DNA from: Solobacterium sp.
Lineage (GTDB): Bacteria > Bacillota_I > Bacilli_A > Erysipelotrichales > Erysipelotrichaceae
Length of the DNA stretch: 64,000 nt
Assembly (NCBI GenBank): GCA_017539385.1
Contig: JAFYHC010000048.1
Location: forward strand, 1 to 64,000
Reading direction: 5' to 3'
In this document: positions 55,832-63,999 of the stretch, in pieces
How positions within the stretch are numbered: the stretch's first letter is position 1
Layout: every line of letters begins with the position of its first letter
Made by a program: the position numbers and the translations under genes
Notes under the pieces: generated by a model
Databases searched by the model: none
Seen by the model: the letters and a program-made list of their open reading frames with translations, nothing else
Told to the model about the DNA's origin: nothing

Positions 55832-56389
55832 ATGAAAAAAATCACGTGGAATGCCCCGGTCATCCTGTGGTTCACCCTGTTAAGTGCAATTGCACTGCTG
55901 GCAGATTTCCTGACCCACGGCAAGGCCAACCGGCTTCTGTTTTCGGTATACCGCGGATCTCTGAGCGATCCATTATTCTATCTGCGTCTGTTCACCCATG
56001 TGCTTGGCCATGCCTCTTTGTCGCATTATACCGGCAATATGATGCTGTTTCTGTTAGTCGGTCCCCTGCTGGAAGAAAAATACGGCAGCAGGCGTCTGCT
56101 TGGCATCATGGCGCTTGTGGCACTGGTGACCGGCATCGTACATGTCCTGATCAGTGCCAATACCATGTTATTAGGTGCTTCCGGCATTGTCTTTGCCTTC
56201 ATCCTGCTGGCTTCGGTGACCGGCACACGCAAAGGCATCCCGCTTACGATGATCATCGTGGCCGTCATCTATATCTCAGAACAGGTCTATCAGGGCTTTA
56301 CGGCAGCGGATTCCATCTCCCAGCTGACCCATATCATCGGCGGCTGCATCGGTGCGATCTGCGGCCTGTTCCTTAAAAACGAGCGCTAA
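55832..56389 (+). CDS. Rhomboid-family intramembrane serine protease
   Basis: A 185-residue, six-helix rhomboid. H-Y-T-G-N-M (His65, Asn69) in helix 2, G-A-S-G (Ser117) in helix 4 and the partner His167 in helix 6 complete the catalytic dyad and oxyanion set, so it should be active. Minimal bacterial form without extra domains. ATG 55832 has GAGG 8 nt upstream. Confidence 0.92.
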   Translation: MKKITWNAPVILWFTLLSAIALLADFLTHGKANRLLFSVYRGSLSDPLFYLRLFTHVLGHASLSHYTGNMMLFLLVGPLLEEKYGSRRLLGIMALVALVTGIVHVLISANTMLLGASGIVFAFILLASVTGTRKGIPLTMIIVAVIYISEQVYQGFTAADSISQLTHIIGGCIGAICGLFLKNER

Positions 56390-56416
56390 AAAACGGGGAT
56401 CATGGATCTCCGTTTT
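56386..56416. terminator. Bidirectional terminator between rhomboid and SSB-like genes
   Basis: ACGGGGATC / GATCTCCGT 9-bp stem (one G-T), 3-nt loop; TTTT on plus, six T on minus. Confidence 0.82.
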
Positions 56417-56419
56417 CTA

Positions 56420-56908
56420 TCAGTATTCTTCCTGCGGCAGAAGTGTATTGGCCGGACGGCGGCGGTGTCCCAAGAGGAACTGACCGGTGACAGTCACTGT
56501 CATCTCCGGCTTGTATTCCGACATCGGTGCAGCTGCCCGCAGATAGGCACGGCCTTCGATCAGGACTCTGTCCCCTTCATTGTATTTATATACTTCATCC
56601 GCCCGCCAGTCTTTTGCGGCAAAGCTGATGATATCATAAGCGCCTTCTTCTTCCGTATAGGAATGATAATAGACACGGCTTCCTGTCTCTTTCAGCAATA
56701 CCTGGATCTTCCGGTCGCATCCATGCACCGTCAGACGGCCGAATGCCATCTTCTTATCCTGTTCGGTCCCGAGATCGGTGCGGATGCGCGCAAGACCGTC
56801 GCGCTCAATTGTTCCGATCATCGTGATATGGTAGCAGATCACTTCCCCATCCTTATCCCGGATGGACTCAAATGAGAAATAATCTCTGTACCTGTTTCGT
56901 GGTTCCAT
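56420..56908 (-). CDS. SSB-like OB-fold protein
   Basis: A 162-residue protein with an SSB-type OB-fold pattern: H-I-T-M-I-G-T-I-E-R-D, then F-G-R-L-T-V-H, then Y-D-I-I-S-F-A-A-K-D-W and G-D-R-V-L-I-E-G-R-A-Y-L-R. The usual acidic SSB tail (D-D-D-I-P-F) is missing; it ends Q-E-E-Y. It is likely a paralogue or divergent SSB rather than the main replicative one. ATG 56908, with GGGAGGG 12 nt upstream. Preceded by a long leader. Confidence 0.7.
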   Translation of the reverse strand: MEPRNRYRDYFSFESIRDKDGEVICYHITMIGTIERDGLARIRTDLGTEQDKKMAFGRLTVHGCDRKIQVLLKETGSRVYYHSYTEEEGAYDIISFAAKDWRADEVYKYNEGDRVLIEGRAYLRAAAPMSEYKPEMTVTVTGQFLLGHRRRPANTLLPQEEY

Positions 56909-57086
56909 GATTCTGTTAATCCCTCCCAAATTTGAATCAGCGGTCCAACATATACGGACACATGCTTCCCCCTTTATGCATCCTCCGCACCACTGTAAAC
57001 CGTTATTAAAAGATACAAAAAAACAGTACGGACCCTGTTTCTGATTGTCTCGATCATCTGTCTTGTATCTCTGTATGTTCAGTATA
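56909..57086 (-). promoter_or_regulatory. Promoter and structured leader of the SSB-like gene
   Basis: TATACT (57081-57086) starts a leader of about 165 nt. It contains an AAACAG / CTGTTT hairpin (57021-57040) followed on the minus strand by seven T, as in a terminator. A GGTCC inside that hairpin can instead pair with a later GGACC (near 56941-56945), and a short ORF lies at 56937-56963. This suggests attenuation, unproven. Confidence 0.45.
56937..56963 (-). CDS. Possible 8-residue leader peptide
   Basis: ATG at 56963 preceded by AAAGGGGGA reads M-C-P-Y-M-L-D-R then TGA. It sits between the terminator-like hairpin and the SSB-like gene. Confidence 0.25.
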   Translation of the reverse strand: MCPYMLDR

Positions 57087-57145
57087 CCATTGAATTTGTA
57101 CTTACAGGCACTATTTGCGTGTTTCTGATTTGTCACCTGCATTTG

Positions 57146-57206
57146 TTGACATGAATTTCAATCATAATTCACCCAAAGTTCACATTTTGGAAGTACACTA
57201 TTCACG
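57146..57206 (+). promoter_or_regulatory. Pho-box-like repeat array and promoter of htrA
   Basis: TTGACA (57146), TTCAAT (57157), TTCACC (57168), TTCACA (57179) and TTCACG (57201) all lie on one 11-bp register (57190 is degenerate). A TACACT -10 candidate is at 57194-57199, downstream of the three best repeats. Same pattern as upstream of the VTC operon. Confidence 0.6.
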
Positions 57207-57229
57207 GTTAAAGAAAGAAGGCGTTAACT

Positions 57230-58372
57230 ATGAGTGAGTATGAATATGATTACAAACCGGAAAGAAAAAACCGGAATCATCCGGTGCTGACCGCAGTACT
57301 GGCCGGCACTCTTGGACTTGGCGGCGGATTTGCCGGAGGCTATGTTGCAAGCCGCACAGCCGCAAAAACACCGGCCGTTGTCTATACAGCATCAGAAAGC
57401 GGCACCAGTCCCACCGCAACAGCAAGCGGAACCGCTACAGGCATGACCATCAGCCAGGTAGCCGCAAAAGCAACACCGAGCATCGTAGAGATCGTAACAG
57501 AAGTCACCGGACAGACCTATGGCATCTGGGGCGGCACCTATACATCCAATGCGGCCGGATCCGGCGTCATCCTGACAGCCGACGGATATATCATCACCAA
57601 CAACCACGTGATCAAAGATGCAACGACCATCAACATTACCACGTATGACGGCAAGCAGTATCCTGCGACAGTAGTCGGTGCCGATGCAAAATCCGATATT
57701 GCCGTATTGAAGATCGAAGCTTCGAATCTGACACCGGCAGTCATCGGTGATTCCTCCAAGGTACAGGTCGGTGATACCGCAGTCGTTATCGGCAATCCGC
57801 TCGGCACACTGGGCGGTTCGGTCACCAACGGCATTATTTCTTCTGCCAACCGTCTGGTTACGATCGACAATGAATCCATGAATCTGATCCAGACCGACGC
57901 AGCCATCAACAACGGCAACTCCGGCGGCGGAATGTTCGACGGCAGCGGCAATCTGATCGGCATCGTCAATGCGAAAGACTCCGGAACGACCAGCTCCGGT
58001 GCGATCATTGAAGGTCTTGGATTTGCTATTCCGATCAATACCGCAATGGACGTTGCCGGACAGCTGATGGAATACGGCAAAGTTACCAACCGTCCGACGA
58101 TCGGTGTCTACCTCTCTCAGGTCTATCAGTCCCAGGGCCAATACACAGCCGGACTGTATATTACCGATATCATCGCGGGCAGCGCTGCCGAAGAAGCAGG
58201 ACTGCAGGCATATGACCGCATCGTCAAGGCAGACGGACAGGATATCGAAAGCTATTCCGATCTTTCCGCAATCATGCTGAATAAGAAGATCGGTGATACG
58301 ATGGATCTGCTGATCGACCGTGAAGGTCAGGAAATGACGATCACGGTAACACTGACCGGCACAGTCGAATGA
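57230..58372 (+). CDS. htrA: HtrA/DegP-type serine protease
   Basis: A 380-residue surface protease. Cytoplasmic N-terminus, membrane anchor at 19-40, low-complexity Ser/Thr/Ala linker (50-72), then a trypsin domain with His126 (N-N-H-V-I), Asp156 (S-D-I-A-V-L-K-I) and Ser231 (G-N-S-G-G). A single C-terminal PDZ domain (about 290-378). Degrades or refolds damaged exported proteins. Promoter region carries Pho-box-like repeats; ribosome site weak (AAGG). Confidence 0.96.
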   Translation: MSEYEYDYKPERKNRNHPVLTAVLAGTLGLGGGFAGGYVASRTAAKTPAVVYTASESGTSPTATASGTATGMTISQVAAKATPSIVEIVTEVTGQTYGIWGGTYTSNAAGSGVILTADGYIITNNHVIKDATTINITTYDGKQYPATVVGADAKSDIAVLKIEASNLTPAVIGDSSKVQVGDTAVVIGNPLGTLGGSVTNGIISSANRLVTIDNESMNLIQTDAAINNGNSGGGMFDGSGNLIGIVNAKDSGTTSSGAIIEGLGFAIPINTAMDVAGQLMEYGKVTNRPTIGVYLSQVYQSQGQYTAGLYITDIIAGSAAEEAGLQAYDRIVKADGQDIESYSDLSAIMLNKKIGDTMDLLIDREGQEMTITVTLTGTVE

Positions 58373-58385
58373 TCGATCATTCAGG

Positions 58386-58412
58386 CCATGCACCTATGTG
58401 CATGGTTTTTTT
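58386..58412 (+). terminator. htrA terminator
   Basis: CCATGCAC / GTGCATGG stem, 4-nt loop, seven T. Confidence 0.92.
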
Positions 58413-58425
58413 CTGCTTCGGCAAA

Positions 58426-58447
58426 ATAAAAACCGGCAGCTGCCGGT
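58426..58447 (-). terminator. murI terminator
   Basis: ACCGGC / GCCGGT stem with AGCT loop, then TTTTATTTT on the minus strand; overlaps the stop codon by one base. Confidence 0.88.
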
Positions 58448-59250
58448 CAGATCTGTGCAAGTTCTGCAGTTGCTTTCATATCTTCACCAAGGAAGACACG
58501 TGCATTTTCTTCAAAGTGTTCCGCATCATCCGATACATAGTAATGCTGGATGCCGTCCCCTTCTGTTTCGCAAAGGCCGAGTTCCTTCATGCCGCGCTTT
58601 AATGCATCGGCAGCGGCTTCGGAGGAACTGATCACGGTCAGTTCCGGAACAATGGACTGTACGGCTTCGCTCAGAAGCGGATAGTGCGTACATCCAAGCA
58701 CCAGTGTATCGATGCCGTTTGCTGTCAATTCGTCCAGATATTCCTTCAGAACGATCTGCACGACCGGATCATCCTTGCGGTAACGTCCGTTTTCCACTAA
58801 CGGAACAAGCAGCGGGCATGCCTTCTGGAATACCTGTGCGTTCTCATTGTAGCGGTGAATGGCTTTCTCATAGGCGCCGGAGCGGACAGTGGCACTGGTT
58901 GCCATGATGCCGATCCGGTTGTTTCTGGTAGTTCTTGCGGCTTTATGGGAGGCCGGTTCAATGACGCCGAAGATCGGCAGATCAAACTGTTCCTGCAGCG
59001 TGCCCATGGCGACTGAGTCCGCTGTGTTGCAGGCGACGACGACAGCCTTGAGCGGAAAACGGCTCAGGAAGCGGACATCGTTGACCGCCAGTTCGCGGAT
59101 CTGCTTGTGCGACTTCGTACCATATGGCACATGGGCTGTATCACCGAAGTACAGGATGTTTTCTTCCGGCATCGTATGAATGATGCTTTTGGCAACGGTC
59201 AGTCCGCCCAGTCCCGAATCAAAGATCCCAATATACTGTGTATCACTCAT
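58447..59250 (-). CDS. murI: Glutamate racemase
   Basis: A 267-residue cofactor-independent racemase supplying D-glutamate for peptidoglycan. F-D-S-G-L-G-G-L-T, V-V-A-C-N-T-A (first catalytic Cys) and V-L-G-C-T-H-Y-P (second Cys) are intact. ATGA overlap with murD, the enzyme that uses its product. Confidence 0.97.
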   Translation of the reverse strand: MSDTQYIGIFDSGLGGLTVAKSIIHTMPEENILYFGDTAHVPYGTKSHKQIRELAVNDVRFLSRFPLKAVVVACNTADSVAMGTLQEQFDLPIFGVIEPASHKAARTTRNNRIGIMATSATVRSGAYEKAIHRYNENAQVFQKACPLLVPLVENGRYRKDDPVVQIVLKEYLDELTANGIDTLVLGCTHYPLLSEAVQSIVPELTVISSSEAAADALKRGMKELGLCETEGDGIQHYYVSDDAEHFEENARVFLGEDMKATAELAQI

Positions 59251-60587
59251 AGTGCATTCACCAGCTGCTTGAAGTGGCGTCCGCGCTCTTCGAAACCGGA
59301 ATACTGATCAAAGGAAGACGTTGCCGGAGAAAGAAGAACGATATCCCCTTCCACGGCTGCCTTTCGTGCCGCATCCACCGCTTCTTTCATATCTTTGACA
59401 ACAACAGCCGCATCACCGACAAGGTCCGTTGCAAGACGCTTTCCGCTGACGCCAAGACCGATCACCATCTTCACGCATCCCATATACGGCAGAAGACTGT
59501 CCATTGCCAGTCCCTTCTCAAAGCCGCCTACCAGCAGGATGACGCCTTTGTCGAATGATTTAAGAGCGGTAATGACGGCATCCGGATTGGTTGCCTTGGA
59601 ATCGTTGTAATAGCGGACACCATCCAGTTCCCGCACGAATTCAATACGGTGTTCCACGCCCTGGAATGCATAGACAGTGGATTTGATATCTTCATCCGAT
59701 ACACCCAGTTTCTCTGCGCACATGGCTGCGATCATGATATTCTGCAGGTTATGCTTTCCCGGCAGAGAGACTTTTGCCGTATCAATGAACGGTGTGCCGT
59801 TTTTCACGATCCATCCGTCCTTCAGGCAGATATCCGCATCATGTTCAAGAGAGAACGTCTTCACATCGCAATGCACCGGATACTTCTCGGTATACTCCGC
59901 TACTACCGGATCATCGGTATTCTTCAGAAACAGATCCCCGGCCTGGGCATTTTCATAGACGCGTGTCTTGGAGAAGTAGTACTTATCCAGTCCGCCCATT
60001 GTATCTACATGGTCCGGTGTCATATTGACAATGACACTGACTTCCGGACGGAATGTATCGATATCGACCAATTGGGCATTGGAGATCTCGAGGGAGATAT
60101 AATGTCCTTCTTCTTCCAGAAGATTATGATCCAGAACCGTCTCACACAACGGCGTACCGATATTGCCGGACACATGCGCCTTGTCTTTATAGGCAGTCTT
60201 AAGGATCTCATAGGTCAGAGTGGTTGTCGTTGTCTTTCCGTTTGTACCGGTAATTGCGGCATAGTGCTGCGGCTTTGCATTGCGGAAAGCAAGCTCCACT
60301 TCAGTAATGATATCGATCCCGCGTGCCTTCATCTTCTGAATGAACGGGGAGACCGGCGGTACACCCGGATTCTTGATGACAAGATCCCAGTCCTCTTCAA
60401 ACAGTGCATCTTCCTGGGGAACGACCCGTACACCGTACGATTCCAGTTCTTCCCGGTTCTTCACTTCTTTTCTTTCTGTCAGCGTAATCGTATCCGCTCC
60501 CAGTTTACGAAGCAGGCGGATTGCAGCCATACCGCTGCGTGCCTGTCCGATCACCAGTATTTTCTTTCCCTGATAATTCATATCCAT
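59247..60587 (-). CDS. murD: UDP-MurNAc-L-Ala--D-Glu ligase
   Basis: A 446-residue Mur ligase adding D-glutamate. N-terminal Rossmann domain (V-I-G-Q-A-R-S-G), P-loop G-T-N-G-K-T-T-T, N-M-T-P-D-H-V-D, a Y-Y-N-D-S-K-A-T-N-P block and the C-terminal L-L-S-P-A-T-S-S-F-D-Q-Y. Between an SGNH hydrolase and murI; supply and use of D-Glu are coupled. Confidence 0.97.
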   Translation of the reverse strand: MDMNYQGKKILVIGQARSGMAAIRLLRKLGADTITLTERKEVKNREELESYGVRVVPQEDALFEEDWDLVIKNPGVPPVSPFIQKMKARGIDIITEVELAFRNAKPQHYAAITGTNGKTTTTTLTYEILKTAYKDKAHVSGNIGTPLCETVLDHNLLEEEGHYISLEISNAQLVDIDTFRPEVSVIVNMTPDHVDTMGGLDKYYFSKTRVYENAQAGDLFLKNTDDPVVAEYTEKYPVHCDVKTFSLEHDADICLKDGWIVKNGTPFIDTAKVSLPGKHNLQNIMIAAMCAEKLGVSDEDIKSTVYAFQGVEHRIEFVRELDGVRYYNDSKATNPDAVITALKSFDKGVILLVGGFEKGLAMDSLLPYMGCVKMVIGLGVSGKRLATDLVGDAAVVVKDMKEAVDAARKAAVEGDIVLLSPATSSFDQYSGFEERGRHFKQLVNAL

Positions 60588-60601
60588 GTCCTCTTTTCTT
60601 T

Positions 60602-61690
60602 TTATTGCTGTGCACCTTCACCGCCGGATGGATCCGGGGTCGGCTCAGGCTGCGGCTCGGGGTCCGGTTCCGGTGCTGGTTCCGGGGTTGGTTCCGGTAC
60701 CGGCTCTGGCGTGACTTCGGGAACCGGCGTGGGTTCCGGCGTCGGCTCTGGGGTTGGCTCCGGCATAGGAGCAGGTGTCGGCGTACGCATCTGGTCCTGC
60801 AGCATCTCATAGAGCGGCCCGTAAATATACGGGATCCCTGCCAGCGGCTGCGGCCGGCGGTCTTCTGTGATATAGGCATGGGTGCGGATATATTCCATCA
60901 GTGTCCGTACCCCTGTCTCATTGAGATGCAGGCCATCCCCGTCCATATATCCCTGCCGGGCAAAGCCGGTCATATCATCTTTCAGCACTTCGATCGAATT
61001 CAGCAGACGCCATCCATTGTCCCTGCACATGCCGTACAGCGCTTCATTGAACGAATCGATCTGCACCTGTGTGCATTCCCGGTATTGGCAGTATTCCGCT
61101 ACCGGCGGCAGTGTGTTGATGATAATATCCGCATATGGCCAGGAATTCTGCACATTGCGGATCTGCGCCGCATACTCCTGAATGAATGCATCGGTCAATG
61201 TCGTATACGGTCCGGACAGATTGTTCGTTCCAAAGGTCATAATGATCCGCTGCGGCTGCAGGATCTGCACTGCCTGCACCATCGTGAATGTACCGGTGGA
61301 CAGCTGTTCGCAATAGAGATCCGAGATGCCTCCGGTCCCCATGCCGACAACCGCGATCGTATTCTCTTTCGAGGTATAGGTCTGTCCGTTTTCATCGGTA
61401 TACATCATGAAGCGCACGGTATTGGAATCTCCCAGGAACAATGTGCCGTCAATATATTCCTTCCCTGCATCTGCACTCAGCGGGATCAGCACCCCGTCGT
61501 CCGAGTCCTCTGCTTTCGGCGTCGGTGTCGGCGTTGTATCCGCTTTGGGCTTTGGCACACTTTCTTCTGTAACAAAAAAAGAAAGAACAAAACAGCACAG
61601 CGACCCTGCCAGCAGCAGGATCAGTATAATTTTCTGCAGGATATTCATCCGGCGTTCTCCCCGGGCACTCTGTACACGCTGTCTTCTCAT
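60602..61690 (-). CDS. Membrane-anchored SGNH/GDSL hydrolase with Pro-Glu-Thr tail
   Basis: A 362-residue protein. Membrane segment at about 17-40, T-P-T-P linker, then an SGNH domain: F-L-G-D-S-N (Ser at about 89), G-T-N-N-L-S-G, and D-G-L-H-L-N near the domain end. From about residue 300, a repetitive tail of P-E-P-T-P-E-type units (about 55 residues) probably crosses or binds the wall. Likely an esterase or acetyl-transferring enzyme on wall polymers; inferred. Ribosome site GAAGGA. Co-transcribed with murD and murI. Confidence 0.87.
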   Translation of the reverse strand: MRRQRVQSARGERRMNILQKIILILLLAGSLCCFVLSFFVTEESVPKPKADTTPTPTPKAEDSDDGVLIPLSADAGKEYIDGTLFLGDSNTVRFMMYTDENGQTYTSKENTIAVVGMGTGGISDLYCEQLSTGTFTMVQAVQILQPQRIIMTFGTNNLSGPYTTLTDAFIQEYAAQIRNVQNSWPYADIIINTLPPVAEYCQYRECTQVQIDSFNEALYGMCRDNGWRLLNSIEVLKDDMTGFARQGYMDGDGLHLNETGVRTLMEYIRTHAYITEDRRPQPLAGIPYIYGPLYEMLQDQMRTPTPAPMPEPTPEPTPEPTPVPEVTPEPVPEPTPEPAPEPDPEPQPEPTPDPSGGEGAQQ

Positions 61691-61803
61691 AGTTCCTTCT
61701 TCCGTATCTTCCTGATTGTATCATCATTTCTGTGTAAATACGCGGAAAACTGCTTTTTTTCGTATCCTGTATTTTTTTCGCTTCCTTTTTCAGAAATATG
61801 TGA

Positions 61804-61809
61804 TATTAT
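61804..61809 (+). promoter_or_regulatory. -10 box of the tRNA-Ser gene
   Basis: TATTAT 16 bp before the tRNA; no convincing -35. Confidence 0.4.
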
Positions 61810-61825
61810 ACATAAGCATTCAGTT

Positions 61826-61916
61826 GCAGGAATACCCAAGCGGTTGAAGGGGCAGGCTTGGAAAGCTTGTAGATCGGTAACACGGTGCCAGGGTTCAAAT
61901 CCCTGTTCCTGCGCCA
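61826..61916 (+). tRNA. tRNA-Ser (anticodon GGA)
   Basis: Ninety-one nt with a 7-bp acceptor stem (GCAGGAA / TTCCTGC), discriminator G and encoded CCA. Anticodon stem CAGGC / GCTTG around loop TTGGAAA gives GGA, reading UCC and UCU. Long variable arm as in all tRNA-Ser, T arm with GGTTCAAAT. Confidence 0.97.
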
Positions 61917-61919
61917 TGC

Positions 61920-61950
61920 AAAAAGCATCTCGTATACGGGATGCTTTTTC
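61920..61950 (+). terminator. Terminator after tRNA-Ser
   Basis: AGCATCTCGT / ACGGGATGCT 10-bp stem (one G-T) with T-run. Confidence 0.9.
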
Positions 61951-61977
61951 TTATATACTGGAGAAAAAGGAGGTCCC

Positions 61978-63825
61978 ATGCCTGGATATACCATTACACC
62001 TGCTGTACTTGATGAAGACGCTTCCTGGCAGGCATGCGTATCTTTTCCGGACTGGTGCGGCTTTGTGCAGAAATCCCTGGCAGTGAATTCCGTCTATGGA
62101 TATATTGGCTGCAGGAATCAGGGAGAACTGTATCTCTGCGTACATCCGGATGTACTGTCTTTTGATCTGTTTATTAATAATGTGCGTATTCCAAGTGAAG
62201 CGATGCATTCAGGCACATGGAGGATCGATACCTCTTCTGTATCTGTAAACGGCATCAATACCCTGCAGATCAGCAATATTGAACCATGGGATCTGAATGA
62301 TGCTGTTATTGCATATATCCCCTTCCCTGTACCCATCATGGGAATAAAGGAAAATGAACCGGGGATGGAATTGCTGGATGAGATCATTGCGCAGGATATT
62401 CAGCATGGTTTTCCGTCTGCGTCCATCTGTATGATCCGCCATGGTGAGATCGTCTATGAAAAAGCATGGGGACGCTGCTGCAGCACCGATCCCGCATCGC
62501 GTGCTGTAAGTACAGATACGTTGTATGATCTTGCCTCTGTGACAAAGGTATTTGCGGTCAACTATCCATTGCAGAAATATGTGTCAGACGGTGTGCTCGA
62601 TATCGATACACCGGTGCATGCCATCCTTGGCAGTGCATTCTATGAAGATGTGATCATGATCCCGTATACAGACGGTGCGGGCAATGATCTTCCGACACAG
62701 AAGGCATGGAAGAAACAGATTACCCTGCGCCATCTGTTAACGCATTCTGCCGGATTCCCGCCGGATGCACGCTATTATTACCGCCACTATGATGCGGCGG
62801 CCATGCGTCCGGATGAAACAGCGGAAAACATCCTGTATACCGGTTGTGACGGCAGCCGGGAAACACGTTTAAAGACCATAGAAGCACTTAACCGCACGCC
62901 CCTTCTCTATGAACCAGGCACGCGTACGATTTACTCCGATACGGACTATATGATCCTTGGCGCTGTCCTGGAAAAGGTCAGCGGAAAGGATCTCGATACC
63001 CTGTTAAAAAATATGTTTCTCAAGCCCATGGGACTAACACATATGACATTCCGGCCTTTGGACCATGGCTTTGTGAAAGCGGATTGTGCCGCAACGGAAC
63101 TGCATGGCAATACCCGTGACGGCGCAAGAAAAGATCCTTCCTTACGCAATGGCGTCCTGCAGGGCGAAGTTCATGATGAAAAGGCATGGTATTCCATGGC
63201 CGGGATCAGCGGTCATGCCGGTTTATTCGCTTCGGCACGGGATGCGGCGGTACTTGGCATGGCGATGCTGTATGGGGGTCATGGAACGCATCAATTCTTT
63301 ACAAAAGCAGTCATGGACACCTTTGTTTCCCCTTCCTCATTCACACACGAAGACTGGGGACTGGGATGGTTCCGCAATGGCGATCATGCCCGTCCATGGC
63401 ATTTTTCCGGCATCCGCTCTGCCTCTGTTTTCGGACATCAGGGATGGACCGGAACACTGCTGATGATCGATCCGGCTGAAGATACGGTTCTCGCGGTATT
63501 GACCAATGCAAAAAATACACCGGTCAGCGATCCGGACACCGACAGCAATCTTTTTGACGGTGACTGGTATTCCGCTTCCGGTGTGGCATTGGCACCCCAA
63601 TTGCTCGCGTATAAAGGCAGCCGGGAATCCCTGAACAGTCTGGCTGCAGATATGGCCAATGAAGCAATCAAACGCATTCTCAAAGATGCATCTCCCGATC
63701 ACCCTTCCGTCCGCAATGCCCAAAGCAAGCTCGCGGTATTAAAGTACCGCATGCAGGATGATGAACAGCTGAAGCAGCGCTATGAACAGCTGTCAGAGCG
63801 CCTGCACGCTGTCCTTTCCGACTGA
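61978..63825 (+). CDS. Beta-lactamase-fold serine hydrolase (PBP4B/YfeW-like)
   Basis: A 615-residue hydrolase. Residues 1-125 form a beta-rich domain unlike the rest; from about 130 a class C beta-lactamase/DD-peptidase fold. S-V-T-K (Ser187, Lys190), Y-S-D (319-321) and H-Q-G in place of K-T-G. No signal peptide is seen, so a cytoplasmic esterase or peptidase is likely rather than a wall enzyme. AAAGGAGG precedes ATG 61978; a TATACT lies 19 nt upstream. Confidence 0.88.
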   Translation: MPGYTITPAVLDEDASWQACVSFPDWCGFVQKSLAVNSVYGYIGCRNQGELYLCVHPDVLSFDLFINNVRIPSEAMHSGTWRIDTSSVSVNGINTLQISNIEPWDLNDAVIAYIPFPVPIMGIKENEPGMELLDEIIAQDIQHGFPSASICMIRHGEIVYEKAWGRCCSTDPASRAVSTDTLYDLASVTKVFAVNYPLQKYVSDGVLDIDTPVHAILGSAFYEDVIMIPYTDGAGNDLPTQKAWKKQITLRHLLTHSAGFPPDARYYYRHYDAAAMRPDETAENILYTGCDGSRETRLKTIEALNRTPLLYEPGTRTIYSDTDYMILGAVLEKVSGKDLDTLLKNMFLKPMGLTHMTFRPLDHGFVKADCAATELHGNTRDGARKDPSLRNGVLQGEVHDEKAWYSMAGISGHAGLFASARDAAVLGMAMLYGGHGTHQFFTKAVMDTFVSPSSFTHEDWGLGWFRNGDHARPWHFSGIRSASVFGHQGWTGTLLMIDPAEDTVLAVLTNAKNTPVSDPDTDSNLFDGDWYSASGVALAPQLLAYKGSRESLNSLAADMANEAIKRILKDASPDHPSVRNAQSKLAVLKYRMQDDEQLKQRYEQLSERLHAVLSD

Positions 63826-63855
63826 AAACACCCAGGTCATGCCTGAGTGTTTTTT
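63826..63855 (+). terminator. Terminator after the serine hydrolase
   Basis: ACACCCAGG / CCTGAGTGT stem (one mismatch), 5-nt loop, T-run. Confidence 0.85.
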
Positions 63856-63861
63856 CGAAGA

Positions 63862-63999
63862 TCATTCTTCGTCTTTCTTCATGAATGCATTCATTTCCTT
63901 TTCGAAGTCCGACCATGCATCCTCCGCAGCGGAAGATTCCGGCAGCGGCTTCTTCGGCTCTGCACCGGTCAGGACGATCTCATCGGGTTCTTTATGACC
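63862..63999 (-). CDS. C-terminal end of an unknown gene (runs off the window)
   Basis: The last 45 residues of a minus-strand gene, ending K-K-D-E-E then TGA. The stretch is acidic and Pro-rich (A-E-P-K-K-P-L-P-E) with a terminal helix (S-D-F-E-K-E-M-N-A-F-M-K-K). Too little is visible to assign a family. Confidence 0.65.
   Translation of the reverse strand, partial: GHKEPDEIVLTGAEPKKPLPESSAAEDAWSDFEKEMNAFMKKDEE

Noticed and set aside
60640-60790. Tandem DNA repeat or satellite
   Set aside because: The repeats are codons for P-E-P-T-type units in the SGNH protein tail.
60521-62086. Long plus-strand reading frame (about 520 codons) opposite the SGNH gene and across tRNA-Ser
   Set aside because: It is antisense to a gene with clear motifs and runs through a tRNA; the openness comes from the repetitive Pro-Glu-Thr coding region.
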